Of a DNA stretch of 64,000 nt, positions 19,259 through 28,005 are shown in pieces (the stretch's first letter is position 1; each line of letters opens with the position of its first letter). The position numbers and the translations under genes were made by a program. The stretch is from Rhodopseudomonas pseudopalustris (GTDB taxonomy: Bacteria; Pseudomonadota; Alphaproteobacteria; Rhizobiales; Xanthobacteraceae). The DNA lies in assembly GCF_900110435.1 (NCBI RefSeq), contig NZ_FODT01000004.1, positions 124,001-188,000 on the forward strand, given 5' to 3'. The notes beneath the pieces were generated by a model. It had not been told where the DNA came from and did no database searches. It was given only the letters and a program-made list of their open reading frames with translations.

Positions 19259-20392
19259 TCAAGTCGCCACCAGCGCGTCGAGATGTTCGACCGCCTCGGC
19301 GAAATCCTGCTTGAATTCCTGCACCACGGCGCGGGCGCTCTTGACGCTGTCGATCAGGCCGACACCCTGGCCGACGAAGTAGCTGACCAGATCACGCGCC
19401 TGCGCACTGCCGGCCGCGGCGGCGCGATCGATCGCGATGAAGGCGTCGCGGCTGATGATGGACTGCAGCGGCATTGGCAACGCGCCCGGGCTGTCCGGGC
19501 CGCGATCCCACGCGTCGGTCCAGACCGAACGCAACTGTCGCGCCGGCTTGCCGGTGCGGCCCTTCGAGCGCACCGCGTCGCGTGACGAGGCGGCGATCAT
19601 CTTCTCGCGAAACGTCTCGCTGGTTTCCGATTCCACCGTTGCCAGCCAAACCGAACCGGTCCACGCACCGGCAGCGCCCATCGCCATGCAGGCAGCCATC
19701 TGCCGCCCGGTCATGATGCCGCCCGCGGCGAGCACGGGCACCTCGCGGATCGGTTTGATCGCCTTGATCACCTCCGGCACCAACACCATCGTCGACACTT
19801 CGCCGCAATGCCCGCCGGCCTCGGTGCCCTGTGCGACGATGATGTCGACGCCAGCCGCGACCTGCCGGATCGCGTGTTCCTTGGCGCCGACCAATGCCGC
19901 CACTGGCACGCCGTGTTTCCTGCCCATGTCGATCATCGCCTTGGGCGGCACGCCGAGCGCATTGGCGATCAACCGGATCGGATGGCTGAACGAGACCTCG
20001 AGCACTTCGAGCGCACATTGCGCGTCGAACGGCTGCGGCTGGTTCGCCGGGACCGGCACCGGCTTGAAATCGATATTGTACTTCTTCAGCAGGTCGCGGG
20101 TGAAATCGCGATGCTCCGGGCCGATGCGCGTCTCGAGGCTCTGCCAGGTGACATCCTTTTCGCCGGCGGTCGAGATGTTCTCCGGGATCAGCACGTCGAG
20201 CCCATAGGGCTTGCCGTCGACATGATCGTCGATCCATTTCAGTTCCTGCTCGATGGTCTCCGGCGTGTGAATGGTGGCGCCCAGCACACCAAATCCGCCG
20301 GCGCGGCTGACGGCTGCGACCACGTCGCGGCAATGGCTGAACGCGAGCAGCGGAAACTCGATGCCCAGCATCTCGCAGATCGGCGATTTCAT
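19259..20392 (-). CDS. nitronate monooxygenase / 2-nitropropane dioxygenase-like FMN protein
   Basis: 377 aa FMN-binding TIM-barrel protein. Typical stretches are MLGIEFPLLAFS at the N-terminus, AQGTEAGGH (187-195, with the likely active-site H195) and PVLAAGGIMTGRQM near residue 220, which forms the phosphate-binding end. GGGAG precedes ATG 20392. Family members oxidise nitronates, but many homologues next to acyl-CoA genes act as flavin enoyl reductases of unknown substrate. The thiolase-like gene downstream on the same strand and the divergent Baeyer-Villiger gene suggest a catabolic role. Confidence 0.8.
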   Translation of the reverse strand: MKSPICEMLGIEFPLLAFSHCRDVVAAVSRAGGFGVLGATIHTPETIEQELKWIDDHVDGKPYGLDVLIPENISTAGEKDVTWQSLETRIGPEHRDFTRDLLKKYNIDFKPVPVPANQPQPFDAQCALEVLEVSFSHPIRLIANALGVPPKAMIDMGRKHGVPVAALVGAKEHAIRQVAAGVDIIVAQGTEAGGHCGEVSTMVLVPEVIKAIKPIREVPVLAAGGIMTGRQMAACMAMGAAGAWTGSVWLATVESETSETFREKMIAASSRDAVRSKGRTGKPARQLRSVWTDAWDRGPDSPGALPMPLQSIISRDAFIAIDRAAAAGSAQARDLVSYFVGQGVGLIDSVKSARAVVQEFKQDFAEAVEHLDALVAT

Positions 20393-20642
20393 GGATGTTC
20401 ACTCCCGCAGCAGATCATTGCTCCCGCCTGTGGCGACGGGTTGTCACATGACGCTAGCGCATCGTGCCGGGCGATGCCAAGGCGGTCGAGTGACCATAAC
20501 TGATACAGTCCAAGGCATCACCGGCCAACGCGCCGGGGTGACGGCGTGATCGTTTTCCGCTGCACAAAATTACTGCCTCTTGCGCTTTGCGGCCATCGAG
20601 GGAATGCTGCCGTCAACAAACAACAAGATCGGGAGCGGAACC

Positions 20643-22307
20643 ATGGCGATGGGCGAGACTCGGACGGGCAACGAGCCGCAAGCGCGATACGACGTCGTCG
20701 TTGTCGGCGCGGGCTTTGCCGGACTGTACTTGCTGCACAGGCTGCGCGGGCAGGGACTTTCGGTGCGCGTCTTCGAGCAGGGCTCCGGCGTCGGTGGCAC
20801 GTGGTACTGGAATCGCTATCCCGGCGCGCGCTGCGATGTCGAGAGCATGCAGTACTCTTACTCGTTCTCCGACAAGTTGCAGCAGCAATGGGACTGGAGC
20901 GAGCGCTACGCGCCGCAGCCCGAGATCCTGGCCTACGCCAACCACGTTGCCGACCGCTTCGATCTGCGACGCGATATCCAGTTCGACACACGCGTGGAGA
21001 GCGCGGTGTTCGATGAGACTGCGCGGCGCTGGAGGGTGACCACCGCGGACGGTGAAACCTCGAGCGCGCAATTTGTGGTGCTCGCCACTGGTTGTCTGTC
21101 GAACGCCCGGATGCCGAATATCGCCGGCATCGCCGATTATGCAGGCAAAACCTATCACACCGGACACTGGCCGCATGAGCCGATCGACTTCACCGGTCAG
21201 CGCGTCGGCGTGATCGGCACAGGATCGTCGGCGATTCAGTCGATCCCGCTCATCGCCGAACAGGCGAGCCAGCTCGTGGTGTTTCAGCGCACGGCCAATT
21301 TCTCGGTGCCGGCCCGCAATGCGCCGTTGACGCCGGAAGATCGCAAGCAGTTTCGCGACAACTATCCGGAGATCCGTCGCATCGCACGCGAGGAGATGCG
21401 CAACGGCATCGTCACCGCGCCGCCGGAGAAGGGTGCACTCGACGAGCCCGACGAAGCACGGCGGCGAAACTACGAAGGCCGGTGGACGCGCGGCGGCCTG
21501 ACCTTCATGGCGGCCTACAACAATCTCGCGTTGGAAAAGGCCGCGAACGACACCGCAGCCGATTTCGTCCGCGCCAAGATCGCCGAGATCGTGAAGGACC
21601 CAGTGGTCGCGAAGCTGCTACAGCCGGACAGTCATCCGATCGGCTCCAAGCGGATCTGCGTCGATACCGACTATTATGCGACCTTCAACCGGGACAATGT
21701 CGAGCTTGTCGACCTTCGCGCCGACCCGATCGAACAGATCACGAGGCTTGGCGTTCGCGCTGGCGACAAGGAGTATCCGCTCGACGCCATCGTCTTCGCC
21801 ACCGGCTTCGATGCAATGACCGGCTCGGTCGCGAAAATCGGCATTAAAGGGAGGAATGGCCGAACCCTCAACGCAAAATGGGCGGAAGGACCGCGCACCT
21901 TTCTCGGCCTGATGAGCGAGGGCTTTCCCAATCTGTTCCTGATCACCGGCCCCGGTAGTCCATCGGTGCTGAGCAACATGATCGTCTCGATCGAGCAGCA
22001 TGTCGACTGGATCGCCGATTGCCTCGCAGACATGCGACGGCAGGGGCTCGACTGCATCGAGGCGACCAAGGAAGCCGAGGACAACTGGGTCGCTCACGTC
22101 AACGAGGTCGCCTCTGGCACGCTGTATCCGCAGGCAAACTCCTGGTACATGGGCGCGAATGTTCCCGGCAAGCCGCGCGTCTTCATGCCCTATATCGGCG
22201 GCGTCGGCGTCTACCGCCAGATTTGCAACGATGTCGCGACGAGTGGCTATCAGGGATTCGCGTTGAGCGGCGATGCGATTACGAAGCGTGCTGCTGCGTC
22301 ATCCTGA
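20643..22307 (+). CDS. Baeyer-Villiger-type flavin monooxygenase (cyclohexanone monooxygenase family)
   Basis: 554 aa FAD/NADPH-dependent monooxygenase that inserts oxygen next to a carbonyl, giving an ester or lactone. FAD motif VGAGFAGLYLL starts at about 21. The Baeyer-Villiger fingerprint FxGxxxHxxxW appears as YAGKTYHTGHW at 166-176, with Tyr for Phe. The NADPH motif is GVIGTGSSAIQS (about 189-200). ATG 20643 follows GGGAGCGG; ATG 20649 is an alternative. The final codons (AASS-stop) lie inside the intergenic repeat beginning about 22298, so the original C-terminus may have been altered. Neighbouring SDR and crotonase genes fit alicyclic ketone or alcohol breakdown. Confidence 0.87.
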   Translation: MAMGETRTGNEPQARYDVVVVGAGFAGLYLLHRLRGQGLSVRVFEQGSGVGGTWYWNRYPGARCDVESMQYSYSFSDKLQQQWDWSERYAPQPEILAYANHVADRFDLRRDIQFDTRVESAVFDETARRWRVTTADGETSSAQFVVLATGCLSNARMPNIAGIADYAGKTYHTGHWPHEPIDFTGQRVGVIGTGSSAIQSIPLIAEQASQLVVFQRTANFSVPARNAPLTPEDRKQFRDNYPEIRRIAREEMRNGIVTAPPEKGALDEPDEARRRNYEGRWTRGGLTFMAAYNNLALEKAANDTAADFVRAKIAEIVKDPVVAKLLQPDSHPIGSKRICVDTDYYATFNRDNVELVDLRADPIEQITRLGVRAGDKEYPLDAIVFATGFDAMTGSVAKIGIKGRNGRTLNAKWAEGPRTFLGLMSEGFPNLFLITGPGSPSVLSNMIVSIEQHVDWIADCLADMRRQGLDCIEATKEAEDNWVAHVNEVASGTLYPQANSWYMGANVPGKPRVFMPYIGGVGVYRQICNDVATSGYQGFALSGDAITKRAAASS

Positions 22308-22400
22308 AGGACCGCGCCATCGGCGCGCGTCTCGAAGGATGGAAACGCTGTCTGGTGCCGCACCCTTCGAGGCTCGCTTCGCTCGCGCCTCAGGGTACGG
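22298..22400. repeat. dispersed palindromic repeat (CATCCTGAAGG / CTCGAAGGATG type)
   Basis: GCGTCATCCTGAAGGACCGC is followed by a second piece, GCGTCTCGAAGGATGG, and by the third, CACCCTTCGAGGCTCGC with CGCCTCAGGGT. Together they make interlocking inverted repeats typical of dispersed elements in Bradyrhizobium/Rhodopseudomonas genomes (family knowledge). It fills the convergent gap between the Baeyer-Villiger gene and an SDR gene, and supplies the stop codon of the former. Confidence 0.65.
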
Positions 22401-22435
22401 CTCGGTATTGTTTTCGTCCTTCAGTTCAGCGCTGC

Positions 22436-23215
22436 TCAGAACGCCGTGTATCCGCCATCGATCACGAAGGTGTCGGCGGTGTGATAAGACGACGCCTTGC
22501 TCATCAGATACACGGCGATGCCGCCGAAATCTTCCGGCTCGCCGAACCGGCGCACCGGAATGCGCGGCATGACGTTCGCCACGAACTTGTCGTTGCCCAG
22601 AATCCCTGCGGTCATGTCGCTCTTGATCCAGCCCGGCAAGATCGCATTGGCGGTGATGTTGTGGCGCGCGAGTTCGACCGCGAGCGCGCGCACCAGCGCG
22701 TTGATCGCCGCCTTGGTCGCGGCGTAGTGCTCGTTGCGCGCAGTTCCGAAGATCGAGGCGAGACTCGAGGTCGCCACCAGACGGCCGAAGGGATCACCGT
22801 TGGCGGCGCGTTCGGTCATGTGTCGCGCCGCGGCCTGGAAGGCATGGAACACGCCGTCGAGATTGGTGGCGAACATCGTGCGCCACTGCTCCTCAGTGCG
22901 ATCGATGAAAGCCTGCCGCCCCCCGCCGCCGATTCCGGCATTGGCGAAACAGCCGTCGACGCGGCCGAAGGACTGCAGCGTCGCGTCCATTGCGGCCTTG
23001 ACCGAGGCCGGATCTGTCACGTCGCAAACATGCGCTTCGGCCTTGCCGGGCGCGCCAGCCAGGCTCTGCACCGCGGCCTTGTTCTTGTCGGCATTGCGGC
23101 CCCAGATCGAGACGTTGCAACCCGCCGCGGCCAGCGCCTGCGCCATACCAAGCCCGATGCCGCCATTGCCACCGGTGATGACTGCGACGCGTCCGCTCAG
23201 ATCGAATATGCTCAT
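22436..23215 (-). CDS. short-chain dehydrogenase/reductase
   Basis: 259 aa classical SDR oxidoreductase. The cofactor motif is TGGNGGIG (14-21), NAG is at about 92, and the catalytic Ser150/151, Tyr164 and Lys168 (YAATK) are all present. It ends with a typical DGGYTAF substrate/tetramer segment. I chose ATG 23215, with GGAAACGC upstream; the frame stays open to 23260. Convergent with the Baeyer-Villiger gene, so it may supply the ketone by oxidising an alcohol, but the substrate is unknown. Confidence 0.87.
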   Translation of the reverse strand: MSIFDLSGRVAVITGGNGGIGLGMAQALAAAGCNVSIWGRNADKNKAAVQSLAGAPGKAEAHVCDVTDPASVKAAMDATLQSFGRVDGCFANAGIGGGGRQAFIDRTEEQWRTMFATNLDGVFHAFQAAARHMTERAANGDPFGRLVATSSLASIFGTARNEHYAATKAAINALVRALAVELARHNITANAILPGWIKSDMTAGILGNDKFVANVMPRIPVRRFGEPEDFGGIAVYLMSKASSYHTADTFVIDGGYTAF

Positions 23216-23380
23216 ACAGCGTTTCCATTTTTGATTGTCGCGCGCTAAACCGTGCATCACGGCTACGCGCTGTTATCGTCGTTCGACCATGGACAAGCGT
23301 GTCGCAAAAATCAAATATGGCTTCGGATATCGAGGTCTTCCACACCGCGGAATAACGCGGACCATCTCGCGAGGAAACAG

Positions 23381-24181
23381 ATGCAGTTCAAACACGTCAC
23401 GCTCGATTTCGACGGACCGGTCGCGATCCTGAAGCTCGACCATCAGGAAGTGATGAACGCGGTCTCGATCGACATGCTGGGCGGGCTCGGCGAAGCACTC
23501 GACGTGATCGAAGAGAAGCGCGCCGAAGTACGCTGCCTGGTCATCACCGGCGCGGGCCGCGCGTTCTGCACCGGCGCCAATCTGCAGGGCCGCAATTCGG
23601 GCGGCAATATGAGCCAGAGCGGAAAAGGCGCCGGCGCTGCGCTGGAGACTGCGTTCCATCCGTTCCTGCGCCGGCTGCGCAAGCTGCATTGTCCGATCGT
23701 CACCTCGGTCAACGGCGCCGCGGCGGGCGCCGGGATGAGTTTTGCTCTGATGGGCGACATGATCCTGTGCGCGCGTTCGTCGTACTTCCTGCAGGCATTT
23801 CGTCGCATCGGCCTGGTGCCCGATTGCGGATCGACGTGGTTGCTGCCGCGTCTCGTCGGCAAGGCACGCTCGGTCGAATTGTCACTCCTCGGCGAGAAGC
23901 TGCCGGCCGAGAAGGCGTTGGAATGGGGCCTCGTCAACCGTGTGTTCGACGATTCGGAATTGTGGGCGGAGACCGTCAAGCTCGCTCATGAACTCGCCAA
24001 TGGTCCGACGATTGCGCTGTCGTTGATCCGCAAGTTGTATTGGGACAGCCCGGAGAACTCGTTCGAGCAACAGCTCAATCTCGAATTCGAATCCCAGCGC
24101 ATCGCCGGCGCCACCGACGATTTCAAGGAAGGCGTCGGCGCGTTTCTCGAAAAGCGCCCCGCGCAGTTCAAGGGCAAATAA
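23381..24181 (+). CDS. enoyl-CoA hydratase/isomerase (crotonase family, PaaG-like)
   Basis: 266 aa crotonase. The oxyanion-hole segments are AFCTGANL (about 64-71) and NGAAAGAGMSFAL. The isomerase-type acidic residue is seen in IGLVPDCGSTW, as in PaaG-like proteins (GLVPDSGGTW), where hydratases carry Glu. ATG 23381 has GAGGA 5 nt upstream. The stop is 6 nt before the APH-fold kinase gene, so the two form an operon with the DUF6285 gene. A role in acyl-CoA ring or double-bond processing is inferred. Confidence 0.85.
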   Translation: MQFKHVTLDFDGPVAILKLDHQEVMNAVSIDMLGGLGEALDVIEEKRAEVRCLVITGAGRAFCTGANLQGRNSGGNMSQSGKGAGAALETAFHPFLRRLRKLHCPIVTSVNGAAAGAGMSFALMGDMILCARSSYFLQAFRRIGLVPDCGSTWLLPRLVGKARSVELSLLGEKLPAEKALEWGLVNRVFDDSELWAETVKLAHELANGPTIALSLIRKLYWDSPENSFEQQLNLEFESQRIAGATDDFKEGVGAFLEKRPAQFKGK

Positions 24182-24187
24182 GCGGAA

Positions 24188-25177
24188 ATGTCCGCAGCCT
24201 TCGAGGATGCGCTCGCGCGCAGCGTTCAAAATTGGTGCGCGGGCGCGACAGGCATTCGCGCCGCCGCGCAGCTCTCCGGCGGCGCAAGCCAGGAAACCTG
24301 GGCGTTCACGATCGTGCGGCCGGACGGCGATATCGACGCCATCCTGCGTCGCGCGCCGCCGGGTTATGGCGCCGCGCCTTCGCGCGCGGCCGGGCTCGAC
24401 GCCGAAGCTGAATTGATGCGGCTGTCATATGACGCCGGCGTTCCGTCGCCGCGGGTGCTGCATGTGTTGACGGAAGCCGATCAGTGCGGCACCGGCTTTA
24501 TCATGCAGCGGGTCGAGGGTGAAACCATCCCGCGCAAGATCCTGCGCGATGCGCAGTTCGCAACCGCGCGGCCGATGCTGGCGCGTCAGCTCGGCGGGAT
24601 CCTGGCGGGCATTCACGGCATCGAATCTGCCGCTCTGCCGGCGCTGCGCACGATGAGTTCGACCGAGGAAATTGCACAGCTCGATGCGGAATATCGCAGC
24701 TTCGGCTGGCCGCGACCGGTGTTCGAACTGGCGCTGCGCTGGCTCAGCCGTCACGATCCCGGTGTGTCGAAGAAGATCACATTGGTGCACGGCGATTTCC
24801 GCCACGGCAATCTGATTATCGGGCCCGATGGCGTGCGCGCCGTGCTCGATTGGGAGCTCGCTCATCTCGGCGATCCGATGGAAGATCTCGGTTGGGTCTG
24901 CGTCAATTCGTGGCGGTTCGGCGAGATCGACAAGCCGGTCGGCGGATTGGGTTCGCGCGAGGAGATGTTCGCGGGCTATGAAGCCGGCGGTGGAAATGTC
25001 GACGCCGATCGCGTGAAGTTCTGGGAAGTGATGGGAACGCTGCGCTGGGGCATTATGTGCTGCGGCATGATGCAACGCTTTCGCCAGGGGCCCGATCACT
25101 CGATGGAGCGTGCGATGATCGGGCGGCGCTCGTCGGAAACAGAGATCGATCTGTTGCGGATACTCGCGCCGCTTTGA
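24188..25177 (+). CDS. APH-fold phosphotransferase family protein (ACAD10/11 kinase-like)
   Basis: 329 aa kinase-fold protein. The glycine-rich loop is QLSGGASQETWAF (28-40). The catalytic loop is HGDFRHGN (H201, D203, N208), and the metal-binding Asp is D221 in LDWELAHLGDP. These match the phosphotransferase group found next to acyl-CoA dehydrogenases, including the kinase half of ACAD10/11, which phosphorylates 4-hydroxyacyl-CoAs before the dehydrogenase removes phosphate. It is followed by a DUF6285 gene and sits 1.5 kb from an acyl-CoA dehydrogenase, so a hydroxyacyl-CoA kinase role is a reasonable inference. It is not an antibiotic resistance gene on this evidence. Confidence 0.85.
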   Translation: MSAAFEDALARSVQNWCAGATGIRAAAQLSGGASQETWAFTIVRPDGDIDAILRRAPPGYGAAPSRAAGLDAEAELMRLSYDAGVPSPRVLHVLTEADQCGTGFIMQRVEGETIPRKILRDAQFATARPMLARQLGGILAGIHGIESAALPALRTMSSTEEIAQLDAEYRSFGWPRPVFELALRWLSRHDPGVSKKITLVHGDFRHGNLIIGPDGVRAVLDWELAHLGDPMEDLGWVCVNSWRFGEIDKPVGGLGSREEMFAGYEAGGGNVDADRVKFWEVMGTLRWGIMCCGMMQRFRQGPDHSMERAMIGRRSSETEIDLLRILAPL

Positions 25178-25247
25178 CAAGGATGATCCCGAAGAGTGGT
25201 CGTCCGGTGTTCTGATCGGATCATGCCCAATCCAAAGAGAGGTTCAG

Positions 25248-25622
25248 ATGCAGGACGAACCGACGCCGAGCGAATTGATCAAGGCGGTCGCCGATTTCTT
25301 GCGCGATCAGATCGCGCCGCAGCTGTCCGGCCACGCCGCCTTCAAGCTGCGCGTCGGGATCAATGCGCTCGATCTGGTCACGCGGCAATTGACGCTGACC
25401 CAGGCGAGCGACGCTGCGGAAATCGAAGGACTGCGGGCGCTTCTGAACAAGGACGGCGCACTGCTCGATCTCAACAGCGAACTCGCTGATCTCATCGCCA
25501 GGGGTGAGATGGATTTGTCGACGCCGGGATTGAAGGATCATATCTGGCGCACGACGCTCGCCAAGCTCGCGGTGGATCAACCGAACTATGCGAGCTATCG
25601 GCGGGAGTTGGAAGGTAAGTAG
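25248..25622 (+). CDS. DUF6285 family protein
   Basis: 124 aa, all alpha-helical and mostly hydrophilic. It contains the stretch HAAFKLRVGINALDLVTRQL near residue 32 and ends in YASYRRELEG, which fits DUF6285. Members lie almost always next to APH-fold kinases and acyl-CoA dehydrogenases (family knowledge), and the same is true here. AGAGG precedes the ATG by 5 nt. The biochemical role is unknown; a small accessory subunit of the kinase is the simplest guess. Confidence 0.8.
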   Translation: MQDEPTPSELIKAVADFLRDQIAPQLSGHAAFKLRVGINALDLVTRQLTLTQASDAAEIEGLRALLNKDGALLDLNSELADLIARGEMDLSTPGLKDHIWRTTLAKLAVDQPNYASYRRELEGK

Positions 25623-25627
25623 TTGTT

Positions 25628-25722
25628 GTCATTCCGGGCGCGCGCAGCGCGAACCGGGCTCTCGCAGAGGTCAGCACCGGTGGAATCCGGGTTCGCGAGC
25701 TGTGCTCGCGCCCCGGAATGAC
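25628..25722. repeat. CATTCCGG family palindromic repeat, copy 1
   Basis: Bounded by GTCATTCCGGG and CCCGGAATGAC, with an inner inverted pair (GGTGGAATCCGGGTTCGCGAG and CTCGCGCCCCGGAATG arms). It lies between convergent genes (DUF6285 and a crotonase). The same ends occur at 47540, 51661, 52303, 54781 and 58068. Confidence 0.8.
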
Positions 25723-25749
25723 GTGGTGAGGTTGTGCTGATCGCCTGAC

Positions 25750-26529
25750 CTACTTCCCCGTCCAGTTCGGCGCGCGCTTTTCCGCGAACGCTTTCGGCCC
25801 CTCGATGTAGTCCTGCGAGGCGGCCATCGCTTTCACGGCGGGATAGTCGCGCTGCTCGGCGATCGCCTGTTGCAGCGACACTTCGAGGCCGCGCGACAGC
25901 GTCTGTTTCGAGGCGCGGATCGACATTGGCGAATTGCTGCAGATCGTCTGCGCCCAGCGCTCGGCGGCGGCCAGCGCCTCTCCGGCGGGGACCACTTCGT
26001 TGACGAAACCGAGCTCGAGGCCTTCGCGGGCGGGGACGTGCCGTGCGGTGAGGATCATGCCCATCGCGCGCTTCAGCCCGATCTGGCGGGGCAAGCGGTG
26101 CAGGCCGCCGGCGAGCGCGGCGAGGCCGACGCGCGGCTCCGGCAACGCGAAGGTGGCGTTTTCCGACGCGATGATCAGGTCGCAGCTGAGCGCAATTTCG
26201 AAGCCGCCGCCCATCGCCACGCCGTTGACCGCGGCGATGATCGGCTTGTCGCAATCGAACCGCGAGGTCAGCCCGCCGAAGCCGCTCTCGCCCCAGCCTC
26301 GCTTGCCGCCGGCGGCCTGCCACTTCAGATCGTTGCCGGCACAGAACGCCTTGTCGCCGGCGCCTGTGACGATCGCGACCCATTGGTCCGGATCGGCGGC
26401 GAAGTCGTTGAACACGCCTTCGAGTTCGAAATGCGCGTCGGTGTGCAGCGCGTTGTAGACCTCCGGCCGCGACAGCGTGACGATGGTGATCGGCCCCTTG
26501 CGGGTCACGGTGGAGAACTGCAGCGCCAT
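25750..26529 (-). CDS. enoyl-CoA hydratase/isomerase family protein (carnitinyl-CoA dehydratase-like)
   Basis: 259 aa crotonase with the oxyanion segments KAFCAGNDL and NGVAMGGGFEIALSCD. The ALPEPRVGLAALAGG stretch carries the catalytic-loop Glu, as in CaiD-like and vinyl-acetyl hydratases. ATG 26529 follows AAGGAAAC; the open frame upstream to 26652 runs through the promoter and is not used. It is divergent from the acyl-CoA dehydrogenase gene with an inverted repeat between them, so the two are probably coregulated. Confidence 0.85.
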   Translation of the reverse strand: MALQFSTVTRKGPITIVTLSRPEVYNALHTDAHFELEGVFNDFAADPDQWVAIVTGAGDKAFCAGNDLKWQAAGGKRGWGESGFGGLTSRFDCDKPIIAAVNGVAMGGGFEIALSCDLIIASENATFALPEPRVGLAALAGGLHRLPRQIGLKRAMGMILTARHVPAREGLELGFVNEVVPAGEALAAAERWAQTICSNSPMSIRASKQTLSRGLEVSLQQAIAEQRDYPAVKAMAASQDYIEGPKAFAEKRAPNWTGK

Positions 26530-26600
26530 CGGTGTTTCCTTTTTTCGTTGAACAGAATATCGCCGCGCAACCGCGCGCTTGACTTGACGAGACATGCTCA

Positions 26601-26620
26601 TGTTAATCGGTCGCTTAACA
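26601..26620. promoter_or_regulatory. TGTTAA-N8-TTAACA inverted repeat, candidate operator
   Basis: A perfect 6-bp inverted repeat spaced by 8 nt, 20 bp in total, lies 36 nt upstream of the acyl-CoA dehydrogenase start and 72 nt from the divergent crotonase start. Its size and symmetry fit a TetR-type regulator of fatty-acid or CoA-ester genes. No such regulator is encoded nearby. Confidence 0.5.
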
Positions 26621-26655
26621 AGATCAACAATGACACTCGACGTTGGGAGCACGCC

Positions 26656-27930
26656 TTGGATTTTTCACTGCCGGCCGATCTGGTTGCCTATCTCGCCGAA
26701 CTCGATCGATTTATCGACGCGAAGATCAAGCCGCTGGAAGCCGCGGACGACAACATCCGCTTCTTCGATCACCGCCGCGAATGGGCGCGCACCGACTTCG
26801 ACAATGGCGGGTTGCCGCGTCACGACTGGGAACAGTTGCTGCGCCAAGCGAAAAACCTCGCCGACGATGCCGGGCATCTGCGTTTCGCAATCCCTAAGCG
26901 CTATGGCGGGCGGGACGGTTCGAATTTGTGGATGGCGGTGATCCGCGAGCATTTCGCCGCGAAGGGACTCGGCTTGCACAACGATCTGCAGAACGAGCAT
27001 TCGATCGTCGGGAACTTGCCGCTGGTGACGATGCTCGATCGATATGGTCGCGACGACCAGAAGGCGATGATCGAAGGCTCGATCACCGGAAAATATCGCA
27101 TCACGTTCGGATTGACGGAACCCGATCACGGCTCTGACGCCACGCATATGGAGACGCGCGCCGAGGAAGCGGTTCGCGACGGCAAGAAAGGCTGGGTGAT
27201 CAACGGCGAGAAGATGTGGACGACAGGGATGCACGTCGCCACGCATTGCGCGCTGTTCGCCCGTACGTCCGGCAATGACGGCGACGCCCGCGGCATTTCT
27301 TGTTTCCTGGTGCCGGCCGATGCGCCCGGTGTGAAGGTCGAGGAATATTTGTGGACCTTCAACATGCCGACCGACCATCCCCGGGTGTCGTTCACCGACG
27401 TGTTCGTGACGGAAGATGCGGTGTTCGGCGAGATTGGCCGCGGCCTGTCGCTGGCGCAGTGCTTCGTGCACGAGAACCGCATTCGCCAGGCGGCGAGCTC
27501 GCTCGGCGCGGCGACCTATTGCATCAATGAGAGCGTCAAGTATGCGCGCGAGCGAAAACCGTTCGGCGAGGAACTGGCGCGCAATCAGGGTATCCAGTTT
27601 CCGCTGGTCGAACTCGCGACCCAGGCCGAGATGCTGCGGCTGTTGATCCGCAAGACCGCTTGGGAGATGGATCAGATGACGCAGGCGCAGGTCGAGCACA
27701 CGCTGTCGGACAAGGTCTCGATGTGCAACTACTGGGCGAACCGGCTGTGCTGTCAGTCCGCCGATCGCGCGATGCAGGTGCATGGCGGCATGGGCTATTC
27801 GCGGCACAAGGCGTTCGAGCACATCTACCGGCATCACCGCCGCTATCGCATCACCGAGGGCAGCGAGGAAATCCAGATGCGCAAGGTCGCGGGATTCCTG
27901 TTCGGCTACATGGGCGCGAACAAGCGGTGA
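26656..27930 (+). CDS. acyl-CoA dehydrogenase family protein (ACAD10/11-like)
   Basis: 424 aa flavoprotein that would oxidise an acyl-CoA or remove a phosphate from a phosphorylated hydroxyacyl-CoA. FAD and substrate regions are FGLTEPDHGSDATHMET (about 155-171), WTTGMHVATHCALFARTS, QVHGGMGYSR, and the C-terminal YRITEGSEEIQMRKVAGF. I chose TTG 26656, with GGGAG 6 nt upstream; the frame upstream is antisense to a crotonase. Its relationship to ACAD10/11 and the nearby APH kinase/DUF6285 pair suggest they work together although encoded in two transcripts. Confidence 0.87.
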   Translation: MDFSLPADLVAYLAELDRFIDAKIKPLEAADDNIRFFDHRREWARTDFDNGGLPRHDWEQLLRQAKNLADDAGHLRFAIPKRYGGRDGSNLWMAVIREHFAAKGLGLHNDLQNEHSIVGNLPLVTMLDRYGRDDQKAMIEGSITGKYRITFGLTEPDHGSDATHMETRAEEAVRDGKKGWVINGEKMWTTGMHVATHCALFARTSGNDGDARGISCFLVPADAPGVKVEEYLWTFNMPTDHPRVSFTDVFVTEDAVFGEIGRGLSLAQCFVHENRIRQAASSLGAATYCINESVKYARERKPFGEELARNQGIQFPLVELATQAEMLRLLIRKTAWEMDQMTQAQVEHTLSDKVSMCNYWANRLCCQSADRAMQVHGGMGYSRHKAFEHIYRHHRRYRITEGSEEIQMRKVAGFLFGYMGANKR

Positions 27931-27950
27931 GAGCGTTTCTCTCCTTCGTG

Positions 27951-27993
27951 CATGATGCCGAAAAGTGGACGCCGGATTTCGGAAATGATCATT
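27951..27993. repeat. CATGATC-type palindromic element, left copy
   Basis: CATGATGCCGAA...TTCGGAAATGATCAT forms an imperfect inverted repeat of the type common in Rhizobiales intergenic regions. It begins 20 nt after the acyl-CoA dehydrogenase stop codon. A related element lies at 30537-30581. Confidence 0.6.
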
Positions 27994-28005
27994 CTCAAAC
28001 GAGAA

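Noticed and set aside
24188-25177. Aminoglycoside resistance kinase
   Set aside because: The APH fold is shared, but the gene is linked to crotonase, DUF6285 and acyl-CoA dehydrogenase genes, as in hydroxyacyl-CoA kinases, and nothing suggests a resistance role.
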